From Euperipatoides rowelli (Eukaryota > Onychophora > Udeonychophora > Euonychophora > Peripatopsidae), in assembly GCA_003024985.2 (NCBI GenBank), contig PXIH01S0032825.1: 12,156 nucleotides of DNA; one strand, written 5' to 3'. A program made the position numbers and the translations under genes. The notes beneath the pieces are model-generated. The model was not told the DNA's origin and ran no database searches. It was given only the letters and a program-made list of their open reading frames with translations. The number at the start of each line of letters is the position of its first letter. The first letter of the stretch is position 1. Shown here in pieces: positions 1 through 8,130 of the stretch.

Positions 1-365
1 TACACAGATATACCTATATACCATGCAAGAAAATAAATAAATGTGAAATTACACAACAAATACAAAACAAATTAATTACAACAGGCTGCCTTCCAAAAGT
101 AATAACAGTCCTCGCAAAAAAAAAAAAAAACAATACAAAAATTACAACAGGATATAGATTACAACAAGGGAATGAATACAACAGCATCATGCAAGGCTAT
201 ATAATAAGATGTCAAACACCTCAGTTAAGAAACAAAATGTTACAATCATAAGCCATCCCTTACAAAAAGTGTCAAAAAATTTCAATACATAGGGGTTCAT
301 CCATTTAGACTCACAGGCAAAACCCTATCAACTGCGAAACCTGAACCAGAAAATATTGGCAGGGC
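1..365 (-). other. LINE A 3' untranslated region, no gene seen
   Basis: This stretch follows the last in-frame stop of LINE A (TAG at 366-368, read on minus). It has no coding potential that I trust. It is T-rich on the element strand, with a homopolymer run (plus-strand A, about 117-130) and several TTGTAAT-like words. A terminal poly-A or short tandem tail that would mark the element's 3' end is not clearly visible. The end may lie within this stretch or outside the window. Confidence 0.5.
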
Positions 366-1249
366 CTAACCAAAATATTTTGAAGATGGAAAAGTTTCTA
401 ATCTTCCACATAACAAAAATAAATAAATAAATACCAAAATAGAAATAGACTGCCTCTGCTGGAGACCAACCGACAAAGCCTCATAAAAATTCCTATAAAA
501 AACATTAAAATTGAAAAAATGCATCCACCTCTGTTTAAAGTCGTCAAAAAACGAACATACAAAAAGCAAATGATGCATGGTCTCTTCTGCAGCATATAAA
601 GGACATACGGTAGGCTCTTGAAAACTGAATCTTCACACTAAGAGATCCCTAGTAAAAAGAGCCTTACTAAGTAGTCTAAAAACAAAATCATAAAGGTTGG
701 TTAAAGCCCAAAACTTCTTAAAAAGAAAATGCACTGGTAATCATAATGTCAGTTCTTGCATATGAACATAATCCTCTTCCAACAAAGCTACCTATGCACA
801 GTAATTGAATTTAGATGGATGAGCAACATTAAAAACATCAGTTACGTTCAAAAAAAGAAACACGAGCAAGTTTCAAAGAAGGAGGCTCAACAAAAATTGG
901 CGTAGTTAATTTGGTAGGCTCCACTGGCAGAGCTAGTACCACACTGCTCACCAAAGCCTACAAACTTAAAAAAAAATTACTTCTAATAACTTCTATCAAA
1001 TAATCCAACTCATGAAGACCCAAACCTCCAAGCCTCAATGACTTAGAGAGCTTGTGCCTAGAAATGGGGATGAGCCTAGAACCCTACAAAATACCATGAG
1101 TAATGCTATACAATTGTGAAATAAGCCTCTTGGGGAAATTAAAATGAGCAACAAAAAAATACAACTTTGAAAAAAGATTAATATTGACTACTTTGACCTT
1201 TGTCAAAGCAAGGACAAATATTTTCCAGCCAACTGTGGTCTAATAAATT
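366..1249 (-). pseudogene. LINE A ORF2 C-terminal region with Cys/His motif (broken)
   Basis: Past the RT, the minus strand still reads as the Tx1/L1 carboxyl region. Recognisable pieces are a GGLGL segment near 1035-1050, a KALFTRDLL segment near 640-670, and a zinc-knuckle-like CPLYAAEETMHHLLFVC at 605-555. Related LINEs usually have CPxC-x(n)-H-x4-C here. The second Cys is Tyr in this copy, which would be expected to weaken metal binding. The domain is thought to bind nucleic acid during target-primed reverse transcription. The last open stretch (578-366) ends in ...SSKYFG and a TAG stop. Several stops and frame changes between 650 and 1250 make this a pseudogene. Confidence 0.75.
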
Positions 1250-2819
1250 TAAAATACATCAGCACACATATGGAAAGGGGACACCCAGGAAAGTCACCGG
1301 AGCACCACACACCCTCGCAACGTCCACACGATTAAAAGCTGGGAACCAAATAGCAGTTTTATCTTCATTAATGACTGATCCAGTAATAGTTCCAAATCCT
1401 TTTACAATGTTTAATGCCCTAGATATGTGACACTGACCACTGAGAAAAATAATAATATCACCAACATACACCATGGCCATAACACAAGTGTTCAAAAAAG
1501 GAAAAAAAATACCCATGTCATCACAATTAAGCTGTCAGTAAAGTGTCAATATACATTGCAAAGAGGTTGGTGCTCAGGGGAGACCCCTGAGTGATCCCCC
1601 TGCGTACAGGAAATTTGTGAAACAAATTGCCCTTATATGTTACAGAAATATAATTGTTTGTAAAAAGTTAATCCCACGAGAAATGCTTGAATGGCCAAAA
1701 AATTTTATGACAGCATCCGCCAAATGCTCATGTGATACAAAATCAAACACTTTGCACACATCAAGAAAAATCCCCACTATATCAGAATTATCAGGCTGTT
1801 TAGAAATGGATATTGCTTGCTGCAACAAAGCTATAGGAATGGAACGTCCCTTGAGAGCAAAGTGAAAATGTGACAATAATGATCCCAAATGTTGATTAAG
1901 GTAACTGTTCAAGATGCGTGCAAAAATTCGAGAATCCATATCCTGGATGTTTATGGGATGAGTATACTGTAATGTTAAATGCTGACCCAAGGGAAGGTCT
2001 TTCTTTTTCTGCAAAACCAAATAAGAATGAGTTAAGCTGGAATTAAAAAAGGGGTAAGTCAGCCAACTCTGAAACAAAACCACCAAATTGGGAACAAAAA
2101 TATGAGAAAATAATTTAAATATCCTAACTGAAATCAAGTCAGGGCCTGGTGAACTATTGGCATTAAGTTCCTTGATAGTGTCCAGAAAAAATCTGATGAG
2201 TAATCTCAAAATTATGCTGAGACTGTACATCACTGTGCAGAGGAAAACTAACCTTCCTCACTAACACAGGACTAAGATCACCCCTCGAACCATACACACC
2301 AAAGAAATGATCGTAAATATGATTGACAAGGTCTAATCCAAAAATCACTTAAATCCCATCGAAAACACGAGCAATGGGTGGAGCTGCATTCTTTTTAAAA
2401 TAAAGAGAGGTGGTCAGGAAAGTAACTTCCCCTTAGATGCAGCAATTTTGCGCTACAAGATCACAAACTGGAGATCCTGCACCTCTTTGTACAAAGCCAT
2501 GTGCTGACATGCACAACTTGAAAAAAAAGGAACCTGAGTAAGGTTCAAATTACACATATGCGAAATAATATTTGTTAGCTCCCTGAGCTGACCATAAATG
2601 CCATGTTTCACTGAATTAAAATGCTGCAATAAAGAATTCATGAAAAAATGTTTAAAGGTAAACTTATTGTCCATGCTGAAATTATCAAACAATAAATCCC
2701 TGGCCGTAGGAAAAAAAACTGTTCATGAAAATTAGTGCTAAGAGATATAAAGGGATGCTTATGTAACACAGCATAAATAGATATGGGTTGAACACCCTCT
2801 GAGACTATTCCCAAGACAA
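1250..2819 (-). pseudogene. LINE A ORF2 linker and reverse transcriptase (broken)
   Basis: RT copies the element RNA at a nicked target. From N to C on minus I read: a linker with coding-like segments at 2692-2453 and about 2400-2160; the fingers motif SSPGPD at 2152-2138; the palm A region FLDVCKVFDFVSHEHL (Asp near 1760, positions 1768 down to 1721); RRGITQGSPLS at 1604-1572; and the palm C box at 1468-1457 followed by IIIFLSG. The C box reads YVGD where this family has YADD or FADD, so one catalytic Asp is Gly. The longest open piece, 2233-1640, is 197 codons. Frames shift near 1625, 1530 and 2240. A thumb-like segment follows at about 1380-1259. Linker assignment is weaker than RT assignment. 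Confidence 0.85.
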
Positions 2820-3483
2820 AAACCCCATGATCGGATAAGAAAATTGGTAAAATATTAAAGTCAATATTGGTAAAAAAAATTATCAGTAACAAATATATAA
2901 TCCAATACATTTGAAGTATACCCACAATGGGTAGGAATGAATTGCAACCCTACAAGCTGTGCCACATTTATAACCCGCAACTTTGAAAAAAAAATATGAA
3001 AAAACTTATCTTGCTCTAAACCCCTATGATTGAAATTCCCCCCCCCCCCAATTATGATAGCATCATAGGAGGAGGAGAGATTGCCTGCCTACTCCTGAAA
3101 GAGCAAACGATTTGGAGCTGGCCCGTGAGGCCCATGGTAGGAAACTAAGATCACTTTAGACCCATTATACAGAACAGAGGCCAATAAATATCTGGAATTA
3201 GCCTTTATCACAGAGACGTTTGAAACAAGCAAAGTATTGGCAACCAAAATCATTACATCTTTGCATGCTCTCAATGCTGTGCCCTGCAAAATATTATAAT
3301 ACATTTCAAGCACTGCCAAATTACCCCCCCCCTCCTATTGCAAGAGAGCTTTGTCTCCTGAACTAAACATATATCAATTTGTTTTTCCAATAAGAATTTA
3401 AACAATAGCTTTTTCTTTCTATACGAATTCATACCCTGAACATTGAGTGATGCGAGCTTGAATGGAAAACTATTGTTAGCCAT
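2820..3483 (-). pseudogene. LINE A ORF2 APE-type endonuclease domain (broken)
   Basis: This domain nicks the genomic target so that RT can prime on it. I place the ORF2 start at the ATG at 3483-3481 (MANNS), because the endonuclease begins at once: LASLNVQGMNS, then DICLVQETKLS with the metal-binding Glu (about 3440-3345). Later pieces are RYLLASVLYN and SYHGPHGP (about 3205-3115), an IIGGGNFN segment (about 3055-3030) where relatives have GDFN, LDYIF, and the terminal SDH at 2835-2827. The reading frame moves near the two C-runs on the plus strand (3324-3332 and 3038-3049). The Asp of GDFN reads Asn in the best frame. The copy is therefore doubly damaged, but the order and spacing of motifs are right. 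Confidence 0.85.
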
Positions 3484-3674
3484 AGCAGAAAAAAAAAACT
3501 GCAGATAACCCTCCACCCTAAATATAAAGAATAATCCATAAATGCGATTACAAAAATACAAAAATTAATGAATAGTTGAAAAAAAGCCTATACAATAAAG
3601 CCAGTACGGAATATTGATGTCCCTTAATAAGCCTAATCAATGCAATAGGCAAAACTATAATTGAAAAATGACAC

Positions 3675-3938
3675 TGGATAAAAACCAAAAGACCCTACCA
3701 GGGTCCCCGTCAGAGATGAAAAAAATCCACCTACAAATCTGGCGCATTCACAGCAACATCTGCAACATATCATTCTAACATCTCAAAATGGCTCCTCCCT
3801 TACATTAAAAAATATAGCCCGGCTACTCATAACATCACTAATAATGTACATCTGGTCTCTAAACTCCAACATATACACCTCTCCCCTAAAAACCGATTCA
3901 TATCCTTAGATGTAACAAACATGTATGGATCTATNAAA
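3675..3938 (+). pseudogene. Penelope-like reverse transcriptase fragment
   Basis: This is the only plus-strand coding remnant I trust. After a TGA at 3717-3719 the frame is open from 3720 to 3938. It reads an SGAFTAT segment (3738 on), then ISKWLLPYIKKYSP, then SLDVTNMYGSI, with the Asp at 3909-3911. SLDV-x-x-xYxSI fits palm motif A of Penelope-like elements, where SFDV..LYTNIP is typical. The ISKWLLPYI stretch matches the region between the RPIVSG box and motif A, and a PYQG just upstream, in the same frame before the TGA (about 3693-3704), fits the start of that box. The rest of the RT and the GIY-YIG endonuclease are absent, because the sequence changes abruptly at an N (3935) followed by a TAG. 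Other RT families (for example DIRS) are less likely but not excluded. Confidence 0.55.
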
Positions 3939-3996
3939 TAGCAGTTCCCTTTATATATATAATTTTTTATATATATTTAATATGTTTAAAATTATT

Positions 3997-4590
3997 CTAG
4001 TACTTGAGCCAAAATTTCATAACCTGAAATTTGACGAAAAACAACATTGCACCTAGTTTCCAAATGGAAAAAAAAAATACCAAATAAATGAAATTTTTAA
4101 CTTTAATATCAATATTTTTTAAAGATTTCTCTTCCCAACATTTATCCAAATTATATTTCACCCATGCTTTTTGAATAATAGGAGTTATTATAACCTTAAC
4201 TTTTGTACACTCCCAAAATAAATGTGACATGGACTCATCTTGTTCACAACCCAGTGGACAATTAACTTTATAAATTTTAATGAGACCTGTTTTAAAAAAT
4301 CTCTCTCTTACTGGCAAAATCGATAAATTTATTTTAATAATAAAATTCTGAAACGTATCAGATACTGGTATGTTTAAATTTTTTTAAATTAATCTTAGAA
4401 TTTCTATAATTTTGAATTTTCTCATTATTTTATATAGTGAGACTAGCATATTGTTTATAAGAAATCTTTGAATTCTTCTGCCAAAGTCTGTAATCATCTT
4501 TATATATTTTTATCCATAGATACAAAATAGAGTTATTTTCTTTCAACTTTCAGATTTAATTATATTCTTCAATGAAGAATGTAAAAATAC
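3997..4590 (-). pseudogene. LINE B ORF2 C-terminal region with Cys/His motif
   Basis: The open stretch 4317-3997 (106 codons) begins PVRERFFKTGLIKIYKV and continues CPLGCEQDESMSHLFWEC (4260-4207). LPVRE...CPxC...ESxxHLFWEC is the characteristic carboxyl end of Tx1-type ORF2 proteins. Here an extra residue separates the first two cysteines (C-x3-C rather than C-x2-C). Upstream (about 4590-4330) the minus strand still reads coding-like text such as ILYLWIKIYKDDYRLW, with at least two stops. The presumed role is nucleic-acid binding during integration. The final stop is at 3999-3997. After it lies a TA-rich tail. Confidence 0.75.
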
Positions 4591-5700
4591 CTTAGTATCA
4601 TTATTAAAATAAATAAAAACCACCTTTACACTTTTTTAGTATTACTTTAGCATTGGACAGTGGATCATATACATCAAATAAACATTTTTGGGCGATTCTA
4701 TTGACCTATAAAATGTTTTTTTTTTTTTTTTACTAAATAGAACAAATGGCATATAATAGACAAAATTAGAAATTATAACAGTATTGATGAATCTTGTTCT
4801 ATCTAGCCATCCTTTACAAGATCTTTTAATGTTATTTGCCATTAACTTCATTTTTCATCTATCTTACCTTCTAACATCTTTATTTCTATTACTTTATAAT
4901 TATCGATAGGAAACGGAATACCCAAAATAAAAGAATGGACACCATTGTTTTCCTTAAAACAATAAAGTTGTTTGATTAGCTACATACCAGACATAAGATT
5001 TAACAAAATTAATTTTTGATACTGTCATTTCAAAAAAAGAATTCAATATTATGAACTTCTATCATTTCTTGTCTAGATGTGACTATTATATTAATATCGT
5101 CTATATATGATATCAGCTCAATCTTTAGAAACTTATCAAGAATCTAAATTTCTTTGGTACAAGTTTTCAATCACGTGAGTAAATCAATTATGCAAATCAT
5201 GTAAATCGTAGATGACAATGGCAAGCCTTGCAAGATGCCATGTTCCACAACATCGAAATGAGAGTATTTTTTTACTATTTATGAAATATATTGTTTTGTT
5301 CTTTATTAAAGATAAAATAAGACCAGTAGTCTTATACCTTCTTAATTAAATAATCTAGATAGCAAACATTTATATAACTAAACACATTTATTACACAAAC
5401 ATTATATCTTTTTTATATAAATTTTAAATTAAAAGCAGAGTGAAACAATCACAGAGCTTTATAAATAGTTTTTCATTTCAAACCATATACTCCTTCTGGA
5501 ATCATGTTAATCACTGTAGGAGAAATTATGTTTAACAAAATTCCCTGCAATAATTTATTATCTGCATTTATTGGTCTGTATCTTCTTATATCAGTCACTT
5601 TCATGTTACTACCTGAATCTTTGGGTATCATTTTTATATAAGCCCTGTTAAAATCACCACTATTTGTTCATATTGGCCATCCAACAATGTCAAGCAACAG
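4591..5700 (-). pseudogene. LINE B reverse transcriptase (broken)
   Basis: From N to C on minus I read AYIKMIPK (about 5643-5620), DIRRYRPINADNKLLQGIL (about 5597-5541), a YGLK box followed by a stop, HGILQGLPLS (5242-5213), and the palm C box YIDD (5107-5096) followed by INIIVTSRQEM. Further down, 4851-4642 gives CKGWLDRTRFINTVIISNFVYY, matching the thumb/connection segment in Tx1/L1 elements. The order agrees with a LINE RT, but stops and frame changes (for example around 5460-5280 and 5180-5130) disable it. The palm A aspartate region is poorly preserved in the stretch between 5460 and 5280, and I could not place it with confidence. Confidence 0.75.
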
Positions 5701-5702
5701 GG

Positions 5703-5723
5703 TTTTATTTATTTATTTATTTA
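5703..5723 (-). repeat. (TAAA)n 3' tail of LINE C
   Basis: About five TTTA units on plus (TAAA/AAAT on minus), sitting directly after the LINE C 3' UTR and directly before LINE B coding text. Short tandem tails of this kind mark the 3' ends of many Jockey/CR1-group LINEs, so this is the insertion junction. Confidence 0.75.
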
Positions 5724-6055
5724 GAAAGAGTTATTTAAGCCAGAGGCTTTTAAACCCATAATATAAAAAATTACAGAGTATCAAAAACTAGTTATAAACT
5801 TTACATATACATAAATACAAAAATTATTACAAAAATCAAATTCAGCAATACACAAAGAAAAATTTTATATTATATCATCTCTAAAAAATTTATCATCAGA
5901 GAATAAATATAAATCAAGTTTACTTTTAAAAAACTGGGAATTTATGATATCTCCCAGCATAGCATTCCAACTGTTAGTGACCATATTACAAAATAAATGC
6001 TGAGTGCTAGAAAGCCTATTGTGTTTTTTTTTTTCATAATTTTATAACCATGACC
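5724..6055 (-). other. LINE C 3' untranslated region, no gene seen
   Basis: This stretch lies between the last recognisable coding text of LINE C and its (TAAA)n tail. It is AT-rich with no open frame of note. Near the tail the minus strand has GGGTTTAAAAGCCTCTGG, the short GC-richer block before an A-rich tail often seen in CR1/Jockey-type 3' ends. Confidence 0.55.
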
Positions 6056-6579
6056 TCAAGTATAAAGAATATTAGACATTACAACCAATTCTCTCTCATT
6101 TTCCTCTATCACAACATATTTAAAAGCTTGAATTAAATCTCCCCTAAATAAACGTTGCTGAGGAGTCAATATATTGTATTTATGTAACTGAACAACTTGT
6201 TCAGTATTAAAAATGCAAAAATACTTTATTAAATTTCGAAATGTCTCTTTATTCCTATTATAATGAATTATATGACAATAGTCCAAATAATTTTTATATC
6301 TTATATTATGTAGAAGCAATAGTGATATTGTCAGACGTGGGAATAAACTATATAGGCTAAGTAATAAAAACCTATTGACATCATTTTAACAAGTTTCTCT
6401 GTATGTTTTCTAAATGTAAGTCTAGAGTCAAATACAATTGCTAAATCAGTAACAACTTCTACTCTGTTAAGAATGGTACCATTTAAATAAAGTTCAGTGT
6501 CATTGAGTTTCCCAAATATATTCCGACTTTAAATGGTTTATATATAACCCATTGCCCTAAACCATAAGTCAATTTTATC
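6056..6579 (-). pseudogene. LINE C post-RT C-terminal region
   Basis: Downstream of YADD the minus strand reads GTILNRVEVVTDLAIVFDSR, then LTFRKH and further to about 6350. The open stretch 6319-6056 (87 codons) contains LQ-type leucine-rich text and RLFRGDLIQAFK (6154-6119). The DLxIxFDSxLTFxxH and RxxRGDLIxxFK words are well-known signatures of the region after the RT in CR1, Jockey and related LINEs. The function of this region is not settled; it may help RNA or DNA binding. A frameshift near 6320 separates the two halves. There is no Cys/His motif, unlike LINEs A and B. Confidence 0.75.
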
Positions 6580-7385
6580 CAATTAATTTTGCAATACTTC
6601 TATATCTTTTTTCTCAGAAATTAATTTAACAAATTTCAAGTCATCTGCATAAAAGATTGGGTTATAAGAAATATCTTTAGAAAAGTCAGAAATGAACAAT
6701 TGAAAAGGATAGCCCAAGTACAGTACCCTGATGTAGTCCAGTTTTGGACTCAAAATTATTTGATATTTTATCATCAATAAGGATTCTGAAAAACCTATTT
6801 GATAAAAATTGGAAAATCCATCCTTAAAGACCATAACTAATCCCAAATCCATCCTTATCCATCCTAAAAGACCATAACTAATCCCAAATCCATCCTTATA
6901 GGATGGATTTGGGATTAGTTATGGTCTTTTAGGATGGATTTTCCAATTTTTATCAAAATAAAACCATCACTAATCCCAAATTTATTCATTTTATTGATTG
7001 AAGCAAATTAAAAAATACAAAAAAAAAAAAAAAATCAAAAGCTTTTTTTAGGTCAATATGAACAACTATAGTAGGATGTCCAGAGCTGGTACCTTTGGTA
7101 ATCATACACATTAGGTGTAATAGATTGTCAGCATAACTGAAACCCTCCTGAAATCCAAATTGAAAACTTGGTATAACATTTAACTTATTTAATTCATCAT
7201 TGAGAAATTTTAAACTTATCTTCTCAGTAATTTTACTAATGACATTTGTTTAATTCCCTAAATCAGATTTATTTCCTTTTTTCAATTTGGGCCTAATTAT
7301 TGATATTTTCCAAGATTCTGGAATAAGACAATAAGACAATGAAAAATTAATTACATAACAGAAAATTGACAAGAAAAATTCAATA
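6580..7385 (-). pseudogene. LINE C reverse transcriptase (broken)
   Basis: The fingers read PESWKISIIRPKLKKGNKSD, then FQFGFQEGFSYADNLLHL. Palm A is HIDLKKAFDF (7066-7034, first Asp at 7054-7052). It is followed at once by a run of 16 or so T on the minus strand, which breaks the frame. After a locally rearranged stretch (6801-6985) come the FLSNRFF and LHQGTVLG (6736-6713) boxes, then the palm C box YADD (6651-6640). Both catalytic Asp residues of YADD are kept. The parts on either side of the rearrangement are in different frames, and LHQGTVLG is in a different frame from YADD, so no working enzyme is encoded. The piece 6852-6583 contains YADD but is out of frame for the first half. Confidence 0.85.
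6801..6954. repeat. 41-bp tandem duplication plus 54-bp inverted copy
   Basis: Two 41-bp direct copies lie at 6816-6856 and 6857-6897 with one mismatch. An inverted copy at 6901-6954 matches 6801-6854 at 53 of 54 bases and matches 6857-6895 perfectly over 39 bases. A diverged partial direct copy follows at about 6961-6983. The duplicated text is LINE C RT sequence (minus-strand KFGISYGLLGWI region). The structure could form a long hairpin with a short loop, and it disrupts the RT frame. Confidence 0.95.
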
Positions 7386-7402
7386 TTTAATTTAATAAAA
7401 CN

Positions 7403-7488
7403 TTACTATTACTATTACTATTACTATTACTATTACTATTACTATTACTATTACTATTACTATTACTATTACTATTACTATTACTATT
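7403..7488. repeat. (ATTACT)n hexanucleotide array, left half
   Basis: 86 bp of uninterrupted six-base repeat (about 14.3 units), running straight into the copia LTR at 7489. It begins right after an N at 7402. Confidence 0.98.
7484..7488. other. target-site duplication, left copy (CTATT)
   Basis: CTATT precedes the left LTR, and the same five bases follow the right LTR (12080-12084). Five bases is the usual duplication length for copia integrases. Because the target is a six-base repeat, the match alone is weak, but the phase across the element supports five. Confidence 0.85.
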
Positions 7489-7681
7489 TGTTGAGTATTT
7501 AACAGAAGAAGGGCTACATACAAAAGGTTTAAACTTAACAAACTTTAATTAGAAGGTAATAACAGTTATTTACATACTCACTGCATCCTTTACTTACTGC
7601 ATACATACATCCATGTTTTTATCTGCACGTTGAGAACTGTTGTCAAAGCAACGAGGTTGCTATCGTCATTTGCACCTGACA
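7489..7681 (-). repeat. copia 3' LTR (193 bp)
   Basis: Starts TGTTGAG and ends CACCTGACA on plus (TGTCAGGTG...CTCAACA on minus). It is longer than its partner by 13 bp, mainly through a 12-bp CATA-rich segment near 7609-7620. An ATTAAA polyadenylation-like word lies on minus at 7549-7544. At the position where the partner LTR has a TATA-like box, this copy reads GATAAAAA. Confidence 0.95.
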
Positions 7682-7690
7682 TTCCCCGTC
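7682..7690 (-). other. copia polypurine tract
   Basis: Minus reads GACGGGGAA directly before the 3' LTR (TGTCAGG). A purine-rich run abutting the 3' LTR is the plus-strand DNA primer site of LTR elements. It lies immediately after the pol stop codon (TGA, 7693-7691). A single C interrupts the run. Confidence 0.75.
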
Positions 7691-8130
7691 TCAAATGATA
7701 ATTTCCTTTATGTTAGCTATTCTGCAACAGTTTGAGTGCTTCTGTGGTGTGAGAGCTTTTGCTAGGATATCATCGGTCATCAAGTTCATTTTGGTGAACT
7801 TTATATATATTTCTCCGCTGTCTAGTACTTCTCTAATGTAATGATGTTTTATGTCGATGTGCTTGGTTCTCTGATTGAGCGTTGGGTTCCTCGCTATTTT
7901 GTGTGCTCCTTGGCTATCGCATAGTATCATTGTAGGGTCGGCTATAAGTTCCTTTAGGAGTTTCCTCAGGTATATTGCCACCTTAGCGGCTTCTGTCAAT
8001 GACATATATTCCACCTCCATTGAAGATAGGGCTATTGTTCATTGCTTTCTGGATTCCCAGGTGATGGGTCCTCTTGCTAATTGAAATATGTATCATGTAT
8101 ATGACCTCCTATTATCTGTGTTAGATCCCC
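7691..8130 (-). pseudogene. copia RNase H domain (two in-frame TGA stops)
   Basis: RNase H removes the RNA strand during reverse transcription. One frame runs from the TDSDWGSNTDNRRS box (about 8137-8096) to the final TGA at 7693-7691. It contains LSSMEVEYMSLTEAAK (catalytic Glu), LCDSQGAHKIARNP (catalytic Asp), RTKHIDIKHHYIREVL and a terminal DDILAKALT. This is the complete C-terminal end expected of copia pol. Two TGA codons interrupt it: one just after RRSYT, where relatives have Gly, and one after ESRKQ, where Arg or Gln is usual. The second is a simple CGA to TGA change. Frame and motifs are otherwise intact. Confidence 0.9.

Larger units (their letters stand above)
1..3670 (-). mobile_element. 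LINE A: decayed Tx1/L1-clade non-LTR retrotransposon
   Basis: Minus-strand translation gives, in order, an APE-type endonuclease (3483 to about 2827), a linker, an RT (motifs at about 2150, 1768, 1600 and 1460) and a C-terminal Cys/His motif (605-555). This is the order of a single LINE ORF2. Residue patterns such as SSPGPD, RRGITQGSPLS and the CPL-x-HLLFxC tail point to the Tx1/L1 side of non-LTR elements rather than CR1/Jockey. Reading frames change repeatedly, so no intact protein remains. No ORF1 is visible upstream of the ORF2 start, so the copy is either 5' truncated or its ORF1 is unrecognisable. The 3' end is not certain because the window begins in what looks like its 3' UTR. The upper boundary is approximate, between the ORF2 start and the Penelope-like fragment. 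Confidence 0.85.
3942..5700 (-). mobile_element. LINE B: AT-rich Tx1/L1-like non-LTR retrotransposon, 3' part
   Basis: The minus strand carries the RT (5650 to about 4640) and C-terminal domain (4317-3997) of a second Tx1/L1-like element. It is clearly different from LINE A: base composition is much richer in A+T, and the motif wording differs (HGILQGLPLS and YIDD, against RRGITQGSPLS and YVGD). Its 5' side stops abruptly at about 5700, exactly where the tail of LINE C begins. The missing N-terminal part was probably displaced by LINE C. The 3' side fades into a TA-rich stretch (about 3950-3985) that may be its 3' UTR or tail. Confidence 0.75.
5701..7401 (-). mobile_element. LINE C: CR1/Jockey-group non-LTR retrotransposon, 5' truncated
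   Basis: The minus strand reads an RT (about 7380-6580), a post-RT region (about 6580-6056) and a 3' UTR ending in a (TAAA)n tail (5723-5703). Motif wording (WKISIIRPKLKKGNKS, HIDLKKAFDF, LHQGTVLG, YADDLKF, then GTILNRVEVVTDL, FDSRLTF and RLFRGDLIQAFK) is that of the CR1/Jockey group, unlike the Tx1-like elements on its low-coordinate side. The endonuclease is missing: the element starts inside the RT at about 7401, as expected for a 5'-truncated insertion or an assembly break (an N at 7402). No target-site duplication could be found. Confidence 0.8.

Noticed and set aside
1200-1430. Plus-strand open frame of 76 codons
   Set aside because: It lies opposite LINE A RT and thumb coding text and shows no recognisable domain; it is a shadow.
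3324-3332. Homopolymer in the endonuclease considered as a programmed frameshift site
   Set aside because: No conserved downstream structure is seen, and many other frame breaks occur without such signals.
7403-7488. Hexanucleotide array considered as a CRISPR or telomere repeat
   Set aside because: There are no spacers, and the unit ATTACT is not a known telomere unit. It is a plain microsatellite.
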